From assembly GCA_023512835.1 (NCBI GenBank), contig JAKCVP010000355.1, positions 62,001 through 126,000 of the forward strand: 64,000 nt of DNA, in the 5' to 3' direction. Origin of the DNA: Taxillus chinensis. Lineage: Eukaryota; Streptophyta; Magnoliopsida; Santalales; Loranthaceae. The position numbers were made by a program, and so were the translations under genes. Positions 50,632 to 61,835 of this stretch are shown here, piece by piece. How positions within the stretch are numbered: the stretch's first letter is position 1; every line of letters begins with the position of its first letter. Under the pieces are notes generated by a model. The model had not been told where the DNA came from, did not search any database, and was given only the letters and a program-made list of their open reading frames with translations.

Positions 50632-51940
50632 ATGTCCGCCACGCCGCTGGTGCCTGAGACGCGTGTGTTGGCCATTGCCAGCCATGTAAGCACTATCCCT
50701 ATCTACATCCGCAGATGCGCAGTCCGACTGACTGAGCACGTAGGTGACTCATGGGTACGCTTCCCTCTCCTCCATCCATGCTCCTTGACCACCAGGATTT
50801 GTCCGCAAAAAGTCTGACACTAGACATAGCTATGTCGGCAATAAAATGGCGACCTTCGTTATGCAAGCCCTCGGAGCAGACGTTTGTGCAATTAACACGG
50901 TCAACTTCTCGAACCACACGGCCTACCGTCAATTCACCGGACGCAAGACCCCGGCCTCGGAGATCCAAGAGCTGTACGATGGTCTCAAGAGCGCATCGCT
51001 CAGTGATTTTGATCTGATGCTGAGCGGATACATTGCAAGCCGCGATGCAGTGCAGACTGTGGGCTCCATTGGGCGGGATCTACGGCTCCGCAGTAGTATG
51101 GATCCAGGCGGCTTCTTCTGGGTCCTTGATCCTGTCATGGGCGATAACGGGAAGCTATACGTCGCCGAGGATATCGTGCCAGCTTATCAGGGGCTACTGC
51201 CGCACGCGGATCTGATTCTCCCGAACGCATTCGAGGCGGAAACTCTGAGTGAAGTCAAGATCGAAGACGTTGAGAGCTTGGGCAAAGCTATACGGAAGCT
51301 ACACGTGCAATACCAGGTGCCGCATGTTGTGGTCACAAGTTTGAAGCTCGGCAAGGGATCTGAGGAAGAGCTGAAGGTGGTTGGCAGTTCGTGCACCGCT
51401 GGTATGTTTGCTGCTTTCCCCGTTCACCAACAGCCGGGAATCGTGAACTAATTCCTAGCAGATTATGAGCCACGACTGTTCGAAATTACGGTGCCGTCGC
51501 TGCCTGTCTTCTTCTCTGGAACAGGGGATATGTTCGCCGCGCTCACGTCAATCAGGCTACGCGAAGAGGTCATGAACTCACGCCCGGATTTGCTAAAGAA
51601 GAGAGCATGGCTATCTGAGGATCACGTCGTGCCCACTGAGCTACCATTGGCAAAGGCGGCGGAGAAAGTGTTGGCGAGCATGCACGCCATTCTGACCAAG
51701 ACGGCCGAGAGAAGAGAGCACTTGCTAGAGACCGAGGTCATCGAAGATGGCGGATCGGATGAAGACAAGCGACTTTTGCACCTGCGGCGTACGAGGGCTG
51801 CAGAGATCCAGGTGCCACGCTATGTGGAAAGCCTTGCAAGCCCACCCCCCGAGCAAGGTGGCGTGACATTCCGGGCAAAGGCACTGCAAGTCAACGCTGA
51901 TGTTGAGGCAGATCCTGGGGGAAAGGTCATAGAATCTTGA
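50632..51940 (+). CDS. BUD16: pyridoxal kinase
   Basis: Four exons: 50632-50685, 50744-50754, 50830-51401 and 51462-51940; 371 residues. Exon 2 is an 11-nt microexon. With it the product reads VLAIASH-VTHG-YVGNKMATF, the universal pyridoxal kinase N-terminus; without it the frame is lost. Introns are 58, 75 and 60 nt, with GTAAGC, GTACGC and GTATGT donors. The enzyme phosphorylates vitamin B6 vitamers to supply PLP. Other blocks: WVLDPVMGDNGKLYV, LILPNAFEAETL, and FFSGTGDMFAALTSIRL with the GTGD anion hole and catalytic Asp. The C-terminal 70 residues are an extension beyond the kinase core. BUD16 is the yeast relative. Confidence 0.92.
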
Positions 51941-52016
51941 TATACCAGCCGTCATGATTCGTGTATCCTTGTAATTGCTCTGGGAGTCGCAACGCCTGGC
52001 CCTTTTTGCGCTCACT

Positions 52017-52773
52017 TCACGCGCTCCCCTTCCCAGCAAACCCTCCGGTGCTACCAAAGCCGCCCGCCCCTCGCTCAGTGCCTTCGAGCTCTTGTACAAC
52101 GACAACATCTGGATTGACAATACGTTCCAGGACCAGTTGCGCACATCTGTCGCCAGCAGCCACTTCGAAGTCCTTGTCCTCGTGGTTGAAGAGCATCACG
52201 AAGACTGGTCCTCTATAGTCGAAGTCGATAACGCCAGCGCCCGTTGCGATGCCGTGCTTTGCGGCGAGGCCTGATCGAGGCGCTACACGACCATATGTGC
52301 CAGGTGGAATAGCAATGGAGATGTCGGTTGGGACGAGTGCCTTGCCCCGTGCGGGAATTGTCGTAGTTTTCGAGCTAGTGTCCTTGTGTCAGTGGAGGAC
52401 ACCTCGAACGACGCATACACGAGCAGATCTAATACCAATAGAGATCGTAGCCAGCTGCAAACTTGCTTCCTCTTGTGGGTGCCTTGGCCGTCTCGCTGAG
52501 CAGCTTTATCTGTAGAGGGGCTGTGGTACTTCTGACAGTAGCCTCCTGATTAGCAGATAGTGTCTCTGGCGTATTATGGAGATGCTGCTGGCCAGCGTCG
52601 TCTGGCAGCGTGCGTGCACCAGGCGCGGTGACGGTGGGATCGGTAGCCGGGCTAGTCTGCATTGCGGGGGTGCCGACTTTGCTACGCTTGGGTAGTGGCG
52701 AGGCTTGTAAAGAGGGTGGGGAATGAGGAGGAAGCCTAGAAGGTTGAGTCTGTGGAGGAGGTGTCGAGGGCAT
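52017..52773 (-). CDS. DUT1: dUTP diphosphatase (dUTPase)
   Basis: Two exons, 52773-52436 and 52374-52017, 231 residues. The 61-nt intron (GTATTA donor, CACTGAC branch, ACTAG acceptor) splits the Cys codon after AAGYDLY. The trimeric enzyme hydrolyses dUTP and keeps uracil out of DNA. All five motifs are visible in order: [34 protein letters not shown] and the C-terminal [10 protein letters not shown] arm. The first 85 residues are Pro/Ser/Thr-rich and probably disordered, longer than in yeast (147 residues); they may hold a targeting or regulatory region. It is convergent with pyridoxal kinase (76 bp between stops). Confidence 0.95.
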
Positions 52774-54854
52774 CTGCGATTGAGTGTGACGACGCGAAAA
52801 CTCGGTGAAGGAAAGAGCAATTGATGGGTATCTGAGTCGACATGTTCACCTGAGCCATTGGCCTTCAGTCAAAGGTGGGGCCAAGGCGACGCGCACGCGT
52901 CAAATTTAGTGAGCGGAGGTACCGCGCGCCGTACCACTCATTTTGTCGAGCCTCGCACCTATGCAACTGTAGTTGTTTCGTCAACCTCTCTCCACGGTGA
53001 TCAGAGACAAGGATCCAGCTCAGTCTCATGCCTTCTGAAGGAACACATGGAAGAGGCGTACTTGCGGATCTCTAATTGATCTCTTACCCGAGCTGACTTC
53101 TGGTAATATCGTATGCTCGCTACTCAGCTCCTCCGCATTCGGCCGCGATCAAAGAGGTATCCTATTCACGCAAACGCTGCCGAGCGTTCGTCTAAGACGT
53201 GTGGCTTCTCGCAAGAGTCACCCACAGGCTCGATAGTCAATTCCATTAAGTTCTTGAAGAGCTGCTCCGTCGACCATGGTCTCTGACGCGTGCCCTTCGA
53301 TCTGGAGTCGCTCTTGATGCCATCCAGCCAAGCTTTGCTGCAGACACTGATTGCTCGTGAAGCCGCATTGAGTCATTCGAAGCGGATGCTCGGATCTTCG
53401 ACCGCCTAATCAGCTCATGACGTGCATGCAGTCTTACATACGGATCGGAGCCTGCATCTTCCGTGGCATGAGCTCGACGGAGACCCTGTAATCTACACCA
53501 GGCGTAGCGCTTCTTCTTACTCGAGATGCTCCTTGATGAGTGGATCGAGCTGGCTGAAGAATCAGGAGTACGTACGATATAGAGGGGGCCCGACACAGAA
53601 CCCATTTCCAAGGATCAGTCCATGTACGCAGATCGATGAACTGTGTCAGTGGTGCACCAGACAGCGGCTCAAGACACGTCCGACCGACCTCGTAAGCGAT
53701 GCGCTATGAGTAAGTAAGAGCTTGTGGTTCACTCGTCGCAATGGAGCGCATGAAACGCGACTGACTGATCGACATGAATGAACGGATGGATCAGTGTAAG
53801 GCAGCCGTAAGCGCTAGGTCTCGAAGCGCTCGATTAATTCTCAGTGACCAGTGACCGCGTCAAAGACGAACAACTCTCTCGGGAACGAGTCGATCCTGCG
53901 GCTGGGCAAGCATCCACACCCCCTTGAACACCTATTACGAGCCAAAATCTCGAACGGCTTTCTTTAAGAAGCCTAACGTACGTTGAACTACACTTCTGAA
54001 TGCTGATGTGAGAGGAAGCCTGACGGCACAGTACTTTGGAATATATCAGTTTCCGTGGAAAGGATCACCTGTTCATTTCGTAGCGCTTCCCACAGGTCTC
54101 TGAATTTTGCCCGGGCCTCACTGCCGCTTGAGCCCCGTCAGACCCCTGGTATCCAAACAGCTTAACCCAACACTTCCCGGAAAGATCCACCGAACACGGA
54201 CATGGTGTCCGCCGTACACGTTCAGCTGAACGCCCATCGGTAGAGTCGGCAAGTGCCCTCACCTGCGCATCATTGCCAACCTGCATCTCAATTCCGAATG
54301 TGACAGCCGTTCATGATCGAATGCATGAGCCCACACGGTCCAATGTCGCATGTGGTGGCAAGTAACGCCCTGCAAGCGCGCTGTGCCCTACTAAGCACCA
54401 TTCCGGATGCGTTTCCACGCTTGAACCTCAGAATTCCGCCTAACATGGGCACCTCACGATTAGTTCATAGGCTATAGCGGCTGTTGCTGATCTCGTTCGG
54501 TGCGAAACGCAACAGGCTTCATGTATGGGGGCCCACGCACAGGCGGTCGCCTCGAGAACATTCGGAATCTGTCATTTCCAAACGCCGCCCTATTGCGTAG
54601 CATTTTGACGTTGCGGGGTTCAGCCTTTGAGGATCCATAATGAGGTCATGTCGAAGATTCATGGACACTATCACGATGCCTGTTTATATGGCTTACACAA
54701 GCCTCTCCAGCTGTGCTTCATTCTATCAGCACATCTGAGCAGCCATTAGAACCCTTGATCTGCAAGACTACAGTCTTACCTGTGAGAGGACTATCTCTCT
54801 TCGCCATATAGACCCTCGCTCACATTTGTGTTTTGCTCCTCATTGACATCAGTC
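52774..54854. other. 2-kb gene-poor region
   Basis: No intact gene. It contains the degraded reading frame noted at 53166-53703. The rest shows only short frames and no terminal repeats, tRNA or transposase signature. It separates housekeeping genes on the left from the reductase and mannosidase on the right. Confidence 0.45.
53166..53703 (-). pseudogene. probable degraded gene, family unknown
   Basis: The minus strand carries protein-like stretches in different frames. One starts after an ACTCATAG acceptor-like site (AYEVGRTCLEPLSGAPLTQF, then DLRTWTDPWKWVLC). Another reads FFSQLDPLIKEHLE. A third ends at TGA 53166 (STEQLFKNLMELTIEPVGD). They cannot be joined by normal-sized introns, and in-frame stops lie between them. 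This suggests a gene broken by frameshifts. I do not recognise the family, and chance is possible. Confidence 0.3.
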
Positions 54855-57800
54855 ATGGGCATTTCGTCAGTTGAACATTTTGTTCCCGAAATTCTAGATA
54901 AAAATGCCACTTCAAGGCCCGAGGAAGTCTGCTTTTCCGTTGCGCGCTCCAGTACTAATCTGGCAGAGGGGTGGAGAGATGTCACTTGGCGAGATGCGGC
55001 CAATGGAGCGAATCGTGCAGCATATTACCTTACGAAGACCTTGGGAAAACGTCCTGCCGTGCAGCAGGCGTTTGCATACCTGGGACCCAATGACCTACGG
55101 TGCGCAGGTCACTTGATCATGGTAGCGGACTGCTGTCACTAAAGAATTTGATAGATATATATTCCTCACAATCGGTGGGATGAAGGCTGGTTTCAAGGCA
55201 AGAGGCTCTGCGCATTTGCAATATCAAATACGCTGCTAAGTCTGAACTAGGCATTGCTAATATCACCGCGCAACTCCACAGAAGGGCAGCAGTCACTGTT
55301 CGAAAAGACTGGAGTAAAGGCATTTCTCGTGGCTCCGGAAGCCGTACAAACAACTGCACCGCTTTTAGAGGCTGTCAAGGTGCCGGTCCATCTCGTGCCT
55401 TCCTTCGCAGAGTTGGCTGACCCTGCTCCCGTCGCCCCTGTTCCTTTTCTCAGAGGGGCAACATTCGACGAAACGGCTTGCATGTCTGCGCTCACCCTTC
55501 ACACTTCTGGCAGTACGGGCATACCGAAGCCTATAGATGTCAAGCATGGAGCAATGTAAGTTTTGTCTGGAACCAGCATCACTGACCAGAGGATAACCCA
55601 CACAGACTGTCATGCGCCATGACCACCCTTGTTAAGTCCCCGCATCCAGACCGTCCCCTCTACGCTGAGTACTACAGAACAATCAAACGCTTTTTGATCC
55701 CATGTCAGTTGCATGCCCTTTCATGAACGCGGAACGTCATTCATCATGTCCAACAGTGCCCCTTTTCCACGCCGGCGGCATGCTCACTATACTCAATTAC
55801 GCCCTATATAGTGGCATTGTCTCGGGTATGTGATCCATGAAAATATTGTACGGATCTAGCACTCACGATTCAAAGTACTCCCACCTGAGGGTCTGCCAGT
55901 CACGGCCGATTTGATTGCGGACTGTATAGATGCCGCGAACGTTGACGGCGCTCTACTCGCTCCGGCTATTGTCGATGAGATGGCGTCTTCGCCACGCTAT
56001 CTCTCGAGGTTAGAAAAGCTTCAATACTTTGCGACAGGAGGAGGTGTGTAAAGCGATTGTGGCATGTAATGCGTACAACTGACCATGTCCAAGGGCCTAC
56101 GTCCATGAAGACCGCAGAAAAGCTCCACAAGCACTCAAGCATTCATGCGGTCAACATCATTGGCTCTACTGAATCGCCGAATTTGTGGCTCCTCAGGACC
56201 TTTCCGGACGAATACCCCTGGTTCTGCTTTGATGAAAGCTCCGCAGGTCTTGACATGCGCCCACACAGCATTGCTGATCAAGAGCAGCTCTATGAGATGT
56301 GGATCAAAAAATTGCCTGGGAATGGATGGCGAGAGCAAGGTGTCTTCTACACGTTCCCTGACATCGACGAGTGAGTCGCTTCGCGTGGAGCTCATCTCGT
56401 CTGTTCGCTGATTCGCACCGCAGATATAATACCAAGGATCTTTTCCGAAAGCACCCAACAAAGCCACTTCTATGGGGGTATTATGCACGCTCAGATGATG
56501 TGATTGTGCTTTCCAATGGAGAAAAATTGAATCCAGTCGATATAGAGGGTGCACTTCATGCTCATCCCAAAGTTAGAGGCGCCGTAGTTGTGGGCCAGGG
56601 CCGATTCCAACCCGCCATAATCGTCGAGCCGCACCAGCATCCTGAATCCTTGGAAGAAAAGACTGCACTCATTGAGGATCTATGGCAAACAATCGATGCT
56701 CTGAATCAGCAGACCGTCACTCACGGCGTCATTTTGAAGGACATGATCCTGATCACAAGCCTGGAAAAGCCACTCCCTAGGGCAGGCAAGGGGACGATAC
56801 AGCGACCTCTAGCTAACAAGATATATGCTTCCGAGATAGACGCGCTTTACGCTGACACGTCGAGGCTCGGTACTGATGCAGTGAAGATTTCAACAGAGTC
56901 TGAGGTCACCCTCGCTGATTCCATACTCTACGCATTTAGGCATTGCCTCAGAGGTCGAGCTGACCATCTGGGACTGGATACAGATATATTTGCGGCGGGA
57001 ATAGACAGTATGCAGGTCCTCGCGATGGCGCGAAACTTGAAAGCCGGATTCGAACAGACTGGCGCAGAAGTCAGCCCAGCCACCATCTCACTTCGAGCGA
57101 TCTACAGCAATGCGACGCCGCGCAAGATTGCACATGCAATCTTTTCCCAAATCCGCAGAGATTCTGCTAATACATCCAACTCCGACGAAGCTGGTCAAGA
57201 AGCCGAGCTTCAGTCGCTCGTTAAGCGTTTCTCGACAGAACTTCCGACTATTCCCACGGCTTCACCTGCTCCAGGATCAGCAGCTATTTTGATTACTGGA
57301 ACGACAGGGGCATTAGGCCCTCACCTGCTTGCCAGCCTGCTCGCTTCGAATGCCTCACACATCTACGCGATCAATCGCTCTGCTGATGCACCTGCACGCC
57401 AAGCCAAAATACATGCAGAGCGTGGTCTCACTACTGACTTCTCCCGCGTCACATTTATAACAAGCAGCCTCGCTGAACCCGACTTCTCGATCCTAACAGA
57501 CCTCTACGAAGAGCTGAAGACGCGAGTAGGCCGAATAATCCACAATGCATGGCCAGTCAATTGGACTATTCCCCTCCAAGCTTTTGAGCCATCTATCGCC
57601 TCTGTGCGCAACTTGATCGATTTCTCCGCTGCTGCAACCCTGCATCCGCATATTACCTTTGTAGCAACAGTCGGCACAGTCAGTCTTGCCCCCTCGCCCG
57701 TAGCAGAGGCGCCGCATGCCCTTTCAGCAGCAGTGATGGGCTACGGACAGAGTAAAGCCGTGAGTGCCGCAGTACTAGATGCGGCTCGCGAGCGTGGGAT

Positions 57801-58338
57801 TTCCAATGCCATCATCCGCGTTGCTCAAATTGCCGGTCCGCTAGGTCCAGGCGTATGGAACGAGCGCGAGTGGTTCCCCAGCCTCGTCAAGTCTTCTGCA
57901 GGCATGGGACTTTTGCCCGCAGACTTGGGCGCTACAGGCGAGCACATTGACTGGCTATCTGTAGAGGGAGTGGCTCAGGTTGTCACGGGCATCAGCCTGG
58001 CCAATGCAGAGGGCTACTTTCATGCTGCTAACCCGGCCGTGACAACCTGGGCGCCACTCCTAGAGGGGCTGAAGCAGTGGTTTGGAGCTCGCTGCGAGAT
58101 AGTCCCGTCGAGTGTGTGGGTTGCCCAGCTTGAGAAGCGGGCCCGCGATGCGAAGAGTGAGGAGGACGTTGCGCGGCTGCCGGCGGTGAAATTGGTCGAC
58201 TTCTACGCTGGATTGACAAAGGGTCAGAAGCTTGAGTTGGAGACGAAGCGAACCGGGGAAGTCGTCAAGGGTTTGTATGAATGGGGACCTGTGAAGAAAG
58301 AGTGGATGTTGCACTGGCTCGAGCAGTGGCAGTACTGA
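54855..58338 (+). CDS. NRPS-like adenylate-forming reductase (A-T-R)
   Basis: Eight exons: 54855-55099, 55155-55197, 55251-55555, 55606-55703, 55757-55825, 55876-56043, 56094-56370 and 56424-58338; 1,039 residues, the normal size for this class. Introns are 50-55 nt; the second is GC-AG (AAG|GCAAGA...ACTAG). Domains: adenylation (about 1-520; core TLHTSGSTGIPKP, YNTKDLFRKHP, RSDDVIVLSNGEKLNP), a carrier domain (DIFAAGIDSMQVL, phosphopantetheine Ser about 597), and a thioester reductase/SDR domain (ILITGTTGALGPHLLASLL about 691-709; YGQSK with Tyr about 842 and Lys about 846). Such enzymes activate a carboxylic acid as AMP ester, load it on the carrier and release it as an aldehyde with NADPH. 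The substrate is unknown. No other biosynthetic genes flank it, so it looks like a stand-alone reductase. Confidence 0.92.
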
Positions 58339-58531
58339 GAGATTGATCAAAACTGAGAAAACCTCAAGAGAGACACAAGAGACGTAGGATCCAAGACTGC
58401 GTATTCAGATTGACTGGAAGAGATTTGGTATGACGTGTGGTTTGACTAGGCTGTTAGAGTGAGTTGTTCGGAAGCATCTACAAGTAGACAACCTACGCAA
58501 CACGGTGTCTACTCAGCGTCTACTCTTGCAT

Positions 58532-61258
58532 TTACAGACCCATTTCGAAAGTATTCATAGTGTCCTGTACACCGACCGCTTCGGAGCTCTTACCCAGCTT
58601 ACCGAGTCCGGTGCTAGGCGGCAAATCAGCCTCTGCCGTACCCCATGTTTTCGACTCGTTTTGGCCGAGAGTGAGCTCGAGCGTCCAACCTTTCAAGAAC
58701 AGCTCGTGACCGATCCAGCTCTTGGTGTAATCTTTCCCATTCAACTTCGCGCTCTGAATGTAAATGTTGGTTCCGTCAGGCGTCAAGTTGACGGCACGTA
58801 TGGTTGCAGTCTTGCCTGTGACTGGGCTTGTGATATTTGTCTCCTTGAAGAAAGGGTCTGTAATTAGGTAGACATTTTGACCTGGGACAGGGAAGAGGCC
58901 TATCAATCCAAATGCAGCGAAGCTGCCCATTGCGCCAGAGTCATCGTTTCCCGGGAGACCGTCTGGTGTTGCGGAGAACCTAGCCGGGATATATGTATGC
59001 TTTCGTTGTGAAGAGAGACCGGGCCGGCCTGCATAGTGATATTGGTAGAACGTCAGGAAGGCTGGCTCGTTGCCAATATCTGTCAGCCCAGGGGTGTTAT
59101 GCAGATATGAAAGACGCTTGACAAACGCTGCTGGTCCGCCTAGATACTGGATGAGTGTTGCTTCGTCAGATGGTGCGTAGAAGGTGTATGCCCAGATGGC
59201 GTCTTCAAAGGTCTCACGCGCATTTGACGTTAGACTGCAAAATTTATCGAACGCGGCGCACTCAGCGGGCTCCTGGAAGCCGAAAGAGCCATTGCTATAT
59301 CTTGGTTGGAGGAATCCCTCAAAGCCTGTGTCGGTGCCGTTGATGCGGCTTCGCTGATCAGACTTCCATAGATACCTCCAGTTCCCTGAGCGTTGGAGAT
59401 ACTTCTCGTAGTCAGCTTGCTTTCCCAAGCCTTTGGCTAGTGTCGCGACTGAAAAATCATTGTTGGCATATTCCACTGTCCGTGAGACGGAATGTGCGTA
59501 CGGGCCGAAACCGTAGGGGTCAAAGTCTAGATAAGGGATGTAGTTGAGCTCATGCCAGCTGTGCAGTCCTCCTCTGCCTTGGACGCCCCACTCAAAGGGC
59601 TCGACCTCTGCGTCTTTCAACACAGCCTCGTATGCAAGATCCCAGTCTATGCCTGTGAGATTCTTGACAAAGGCATCTGCAATGACTACGTCTGCATTGG
59701 AACCGCCTTGCGTGTAGCCTCTGCTCAAACTCATCCGGCAGTCTGGCAACCACCCTGTACCACGTTTGTATATGTCAAGCAGGGCTCGAACGATACATGT
59801 CTGCTGATGAGGATCCACAATAGTTAAGAGAGGATGCTGAGCACGAAAACTGTCCCAGATACAGTAGAAAGAGTCAAAGTACGGCTCATCAGATTGCCAA
59901 AGTGGGTTCTCGCCAGTGTAATCTTGCGGCGAGATCATGGATCGATAGATGCCTGAGTAAAACGTCTTGAGAAGGGTGACATTTGCACCGCCAGCGTCCA
60001 CTGACACGGTTGAGAGCTTCTCTCTCCAGGCATCGGCGGCGGCAACGGCGGTCTTGTTGAAGTTCCAATCTGGGAGCTCCCGTTCCGCATTCTGACAGGC
60101 TCTCTCTGATGAGATAAGGCTGACACCCACACGAGCGTGAATGGTCGAGTCTTGCGGCTGGTGGAAACGAACGATCCCTCCCGCTTGGATATAGAACAAA
60201 CTGTAGCCTCTATTCACAAAGAGTTCCTTTGGCTGTGTTCCAGCCCGAGCATTGGCATAGATGCCTGTGTCTCTTATTGTGGCGCCCTTGAAGTCCGCAC
60301 AGACGTACGATTGAAAGGACCCCTAAACGCCGGTCATCAGTCATGACGGATAATATGAGAAGAAGAGGCCTGCCTTACCACACCGAAGCTGGGAAGGAAG
60401 GTACCGTTAGCTTTGATTCTTCCTGTTGCCTCATCTACAGTAACGCTCGCGTTTTGTCTAGAATCTGCGAGGTCGGTCAAGTCAAGCAGAATGACTGGAG
60501 ACAGCGGGCTGCCGTCAGGAGTGGAGCTAGGCATCTTAAAGGTATACAGGGCCGAGTGGTTGCTGACTGTCATCTCTGCACGGATGCCATTTTCCAGTGT
60601 GATGCCGAAAAAACCGGGCCTTGCATCAATTGAACCTTTTTTAGGCTGTACCTTCCGAGCATCTTTTGTGAACTGGCAGTTGTTTAGATCGTCGCCCGGG
60701 CAGTGCGAGTAAGGGAACAATGGAAATTGGGCCAAGGACGGCTGTCCACTGCAAAAGGTTATTCCGGATCGCGCACATGTGACGTGAAGTAGCCATACCC
60801 GGAGCCATTGTCATGCATGGAACTGAAGCCAGTAACGTTGAAGTAAGGCTCGCCAGATGGCGGCAGAGCAAAGCCGTCGGTGTCGTCTAGTTAACATGTA
60901 TTTAGTAAAAGCTAGGGCAGAACATTTTGTCCGCTGGCAGATGCTGAGAGCCACCGTACCATCTCCATCAACATCCGCGACTGCCTTGGCCATTCCGTAC
61001 GCTGCATCTAGTAAGCCGATTGATCCCCGTGGCTCCTCGGCTTCTGAAACTGACGAAGGGTTGCTCCGGGGAACGTATGTCCGCCATTTGCTGTCCTGAT
61101 GTCAACGATGAGGCTCCTAGTATGCTGAGGTAAGGAGTCATACCAGTGCCAATCAACGGGTCGACATAGTGCAAATTATCAGGCGCAGCTGCCCCGGCGT
61201 AGGACGAGCAGTTTAGCAAGGTCCAGAGGACAACTTGGCCTATCGATGAGCGACGCAT
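58532..61258 (-). CDS. secreted GH92 alpha-mannosidase
   Basis: Six exons: 61258-61144, 61090-61055, 61001-60960, 60886-60799, 60748-60379 and 60322-58532; 813 residues. The first five exons are small (115, 36, 42, 88 and 370 nt) and only their joined frame gives the family N-terminus DPLIGTANGGHTFPGATLPY, then GMAKAVADVDGD, NVTGFSSMHDNGSGG and QPSLAQFPLFPYS. GH92 enzymes are calcium-dependent exo-alpha-mannosidases. Further motifs: GSFQSYVCADFKG, CIWDSFRAQHPLLTIVDP, SRGYTQGGSNADVVIADAF, NEPAFLTFYQYHYAG, GLPGNDDSGAMGSFAAF. Residues 1-25 form a signal peptide, and several NxS/T sites suggest glycosylation. It is convergent with the A-T-R reductase. Intron 1 has two possible acceptors 5 nt apart (see findings). 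Confidence 0.93.
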
Positions 61259-61835
61259 CGCGTAGAAAGAATGCAAGATGTACAACTAACGAGGACCTAC
61301 GGAGAAGTCAAGGAAAATGAATGAAAGCGGTCAGAAGCATATCATGTGCAGTCGGATTGATGCAACATGAAATGAGGAGGTCCCTCAGTTGGGTTACCCG
61401 GATCAGCGCGCAGCGGCGATCCTTGTGGCAGGAGCGAGGCGGGTCAATACTCCTTCCTATTTCGTCTTGCGAACTATGTGGCAGCATTGATACCTACGGT
61501 GTCAGCATGAGGAGCGAGTGCCACTGATTTCAGCAGGAGTGTTGGAGGAGCCTCTCAGCAATGTTAACCTGGCAGGACGAACAAGCCAAGTCAAGCCACA
61601 CCGACTGATTTGCAGGTCCGTGAGATCGATCCGCCCGTTGGGGAGCAACGGTCAACGTCCGTTGACCTCATCTCCTTCCACCTCACACTCGGACATCTTG
61701 CAGCGTTTGCTTTCCAGCCAGCCGCGCCAGCCCAGCCAGGTAGCACCAGTCTTCTTTTTCATGCGTCAATTCAGCAAATTTCAAAGCATTGTGCAAATAC
61801 TGTCACCCGCCAACTCTGCATTACGCAGCGCAAGA
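61259..61835. other. divergent GH92/NIF3 upstream region
   Basis: 577 bp. The NIF3 frame is open from 61518, but only the ATG at 61761 could extend the protein credibly. No other feature seen. Confidence 0.5.
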
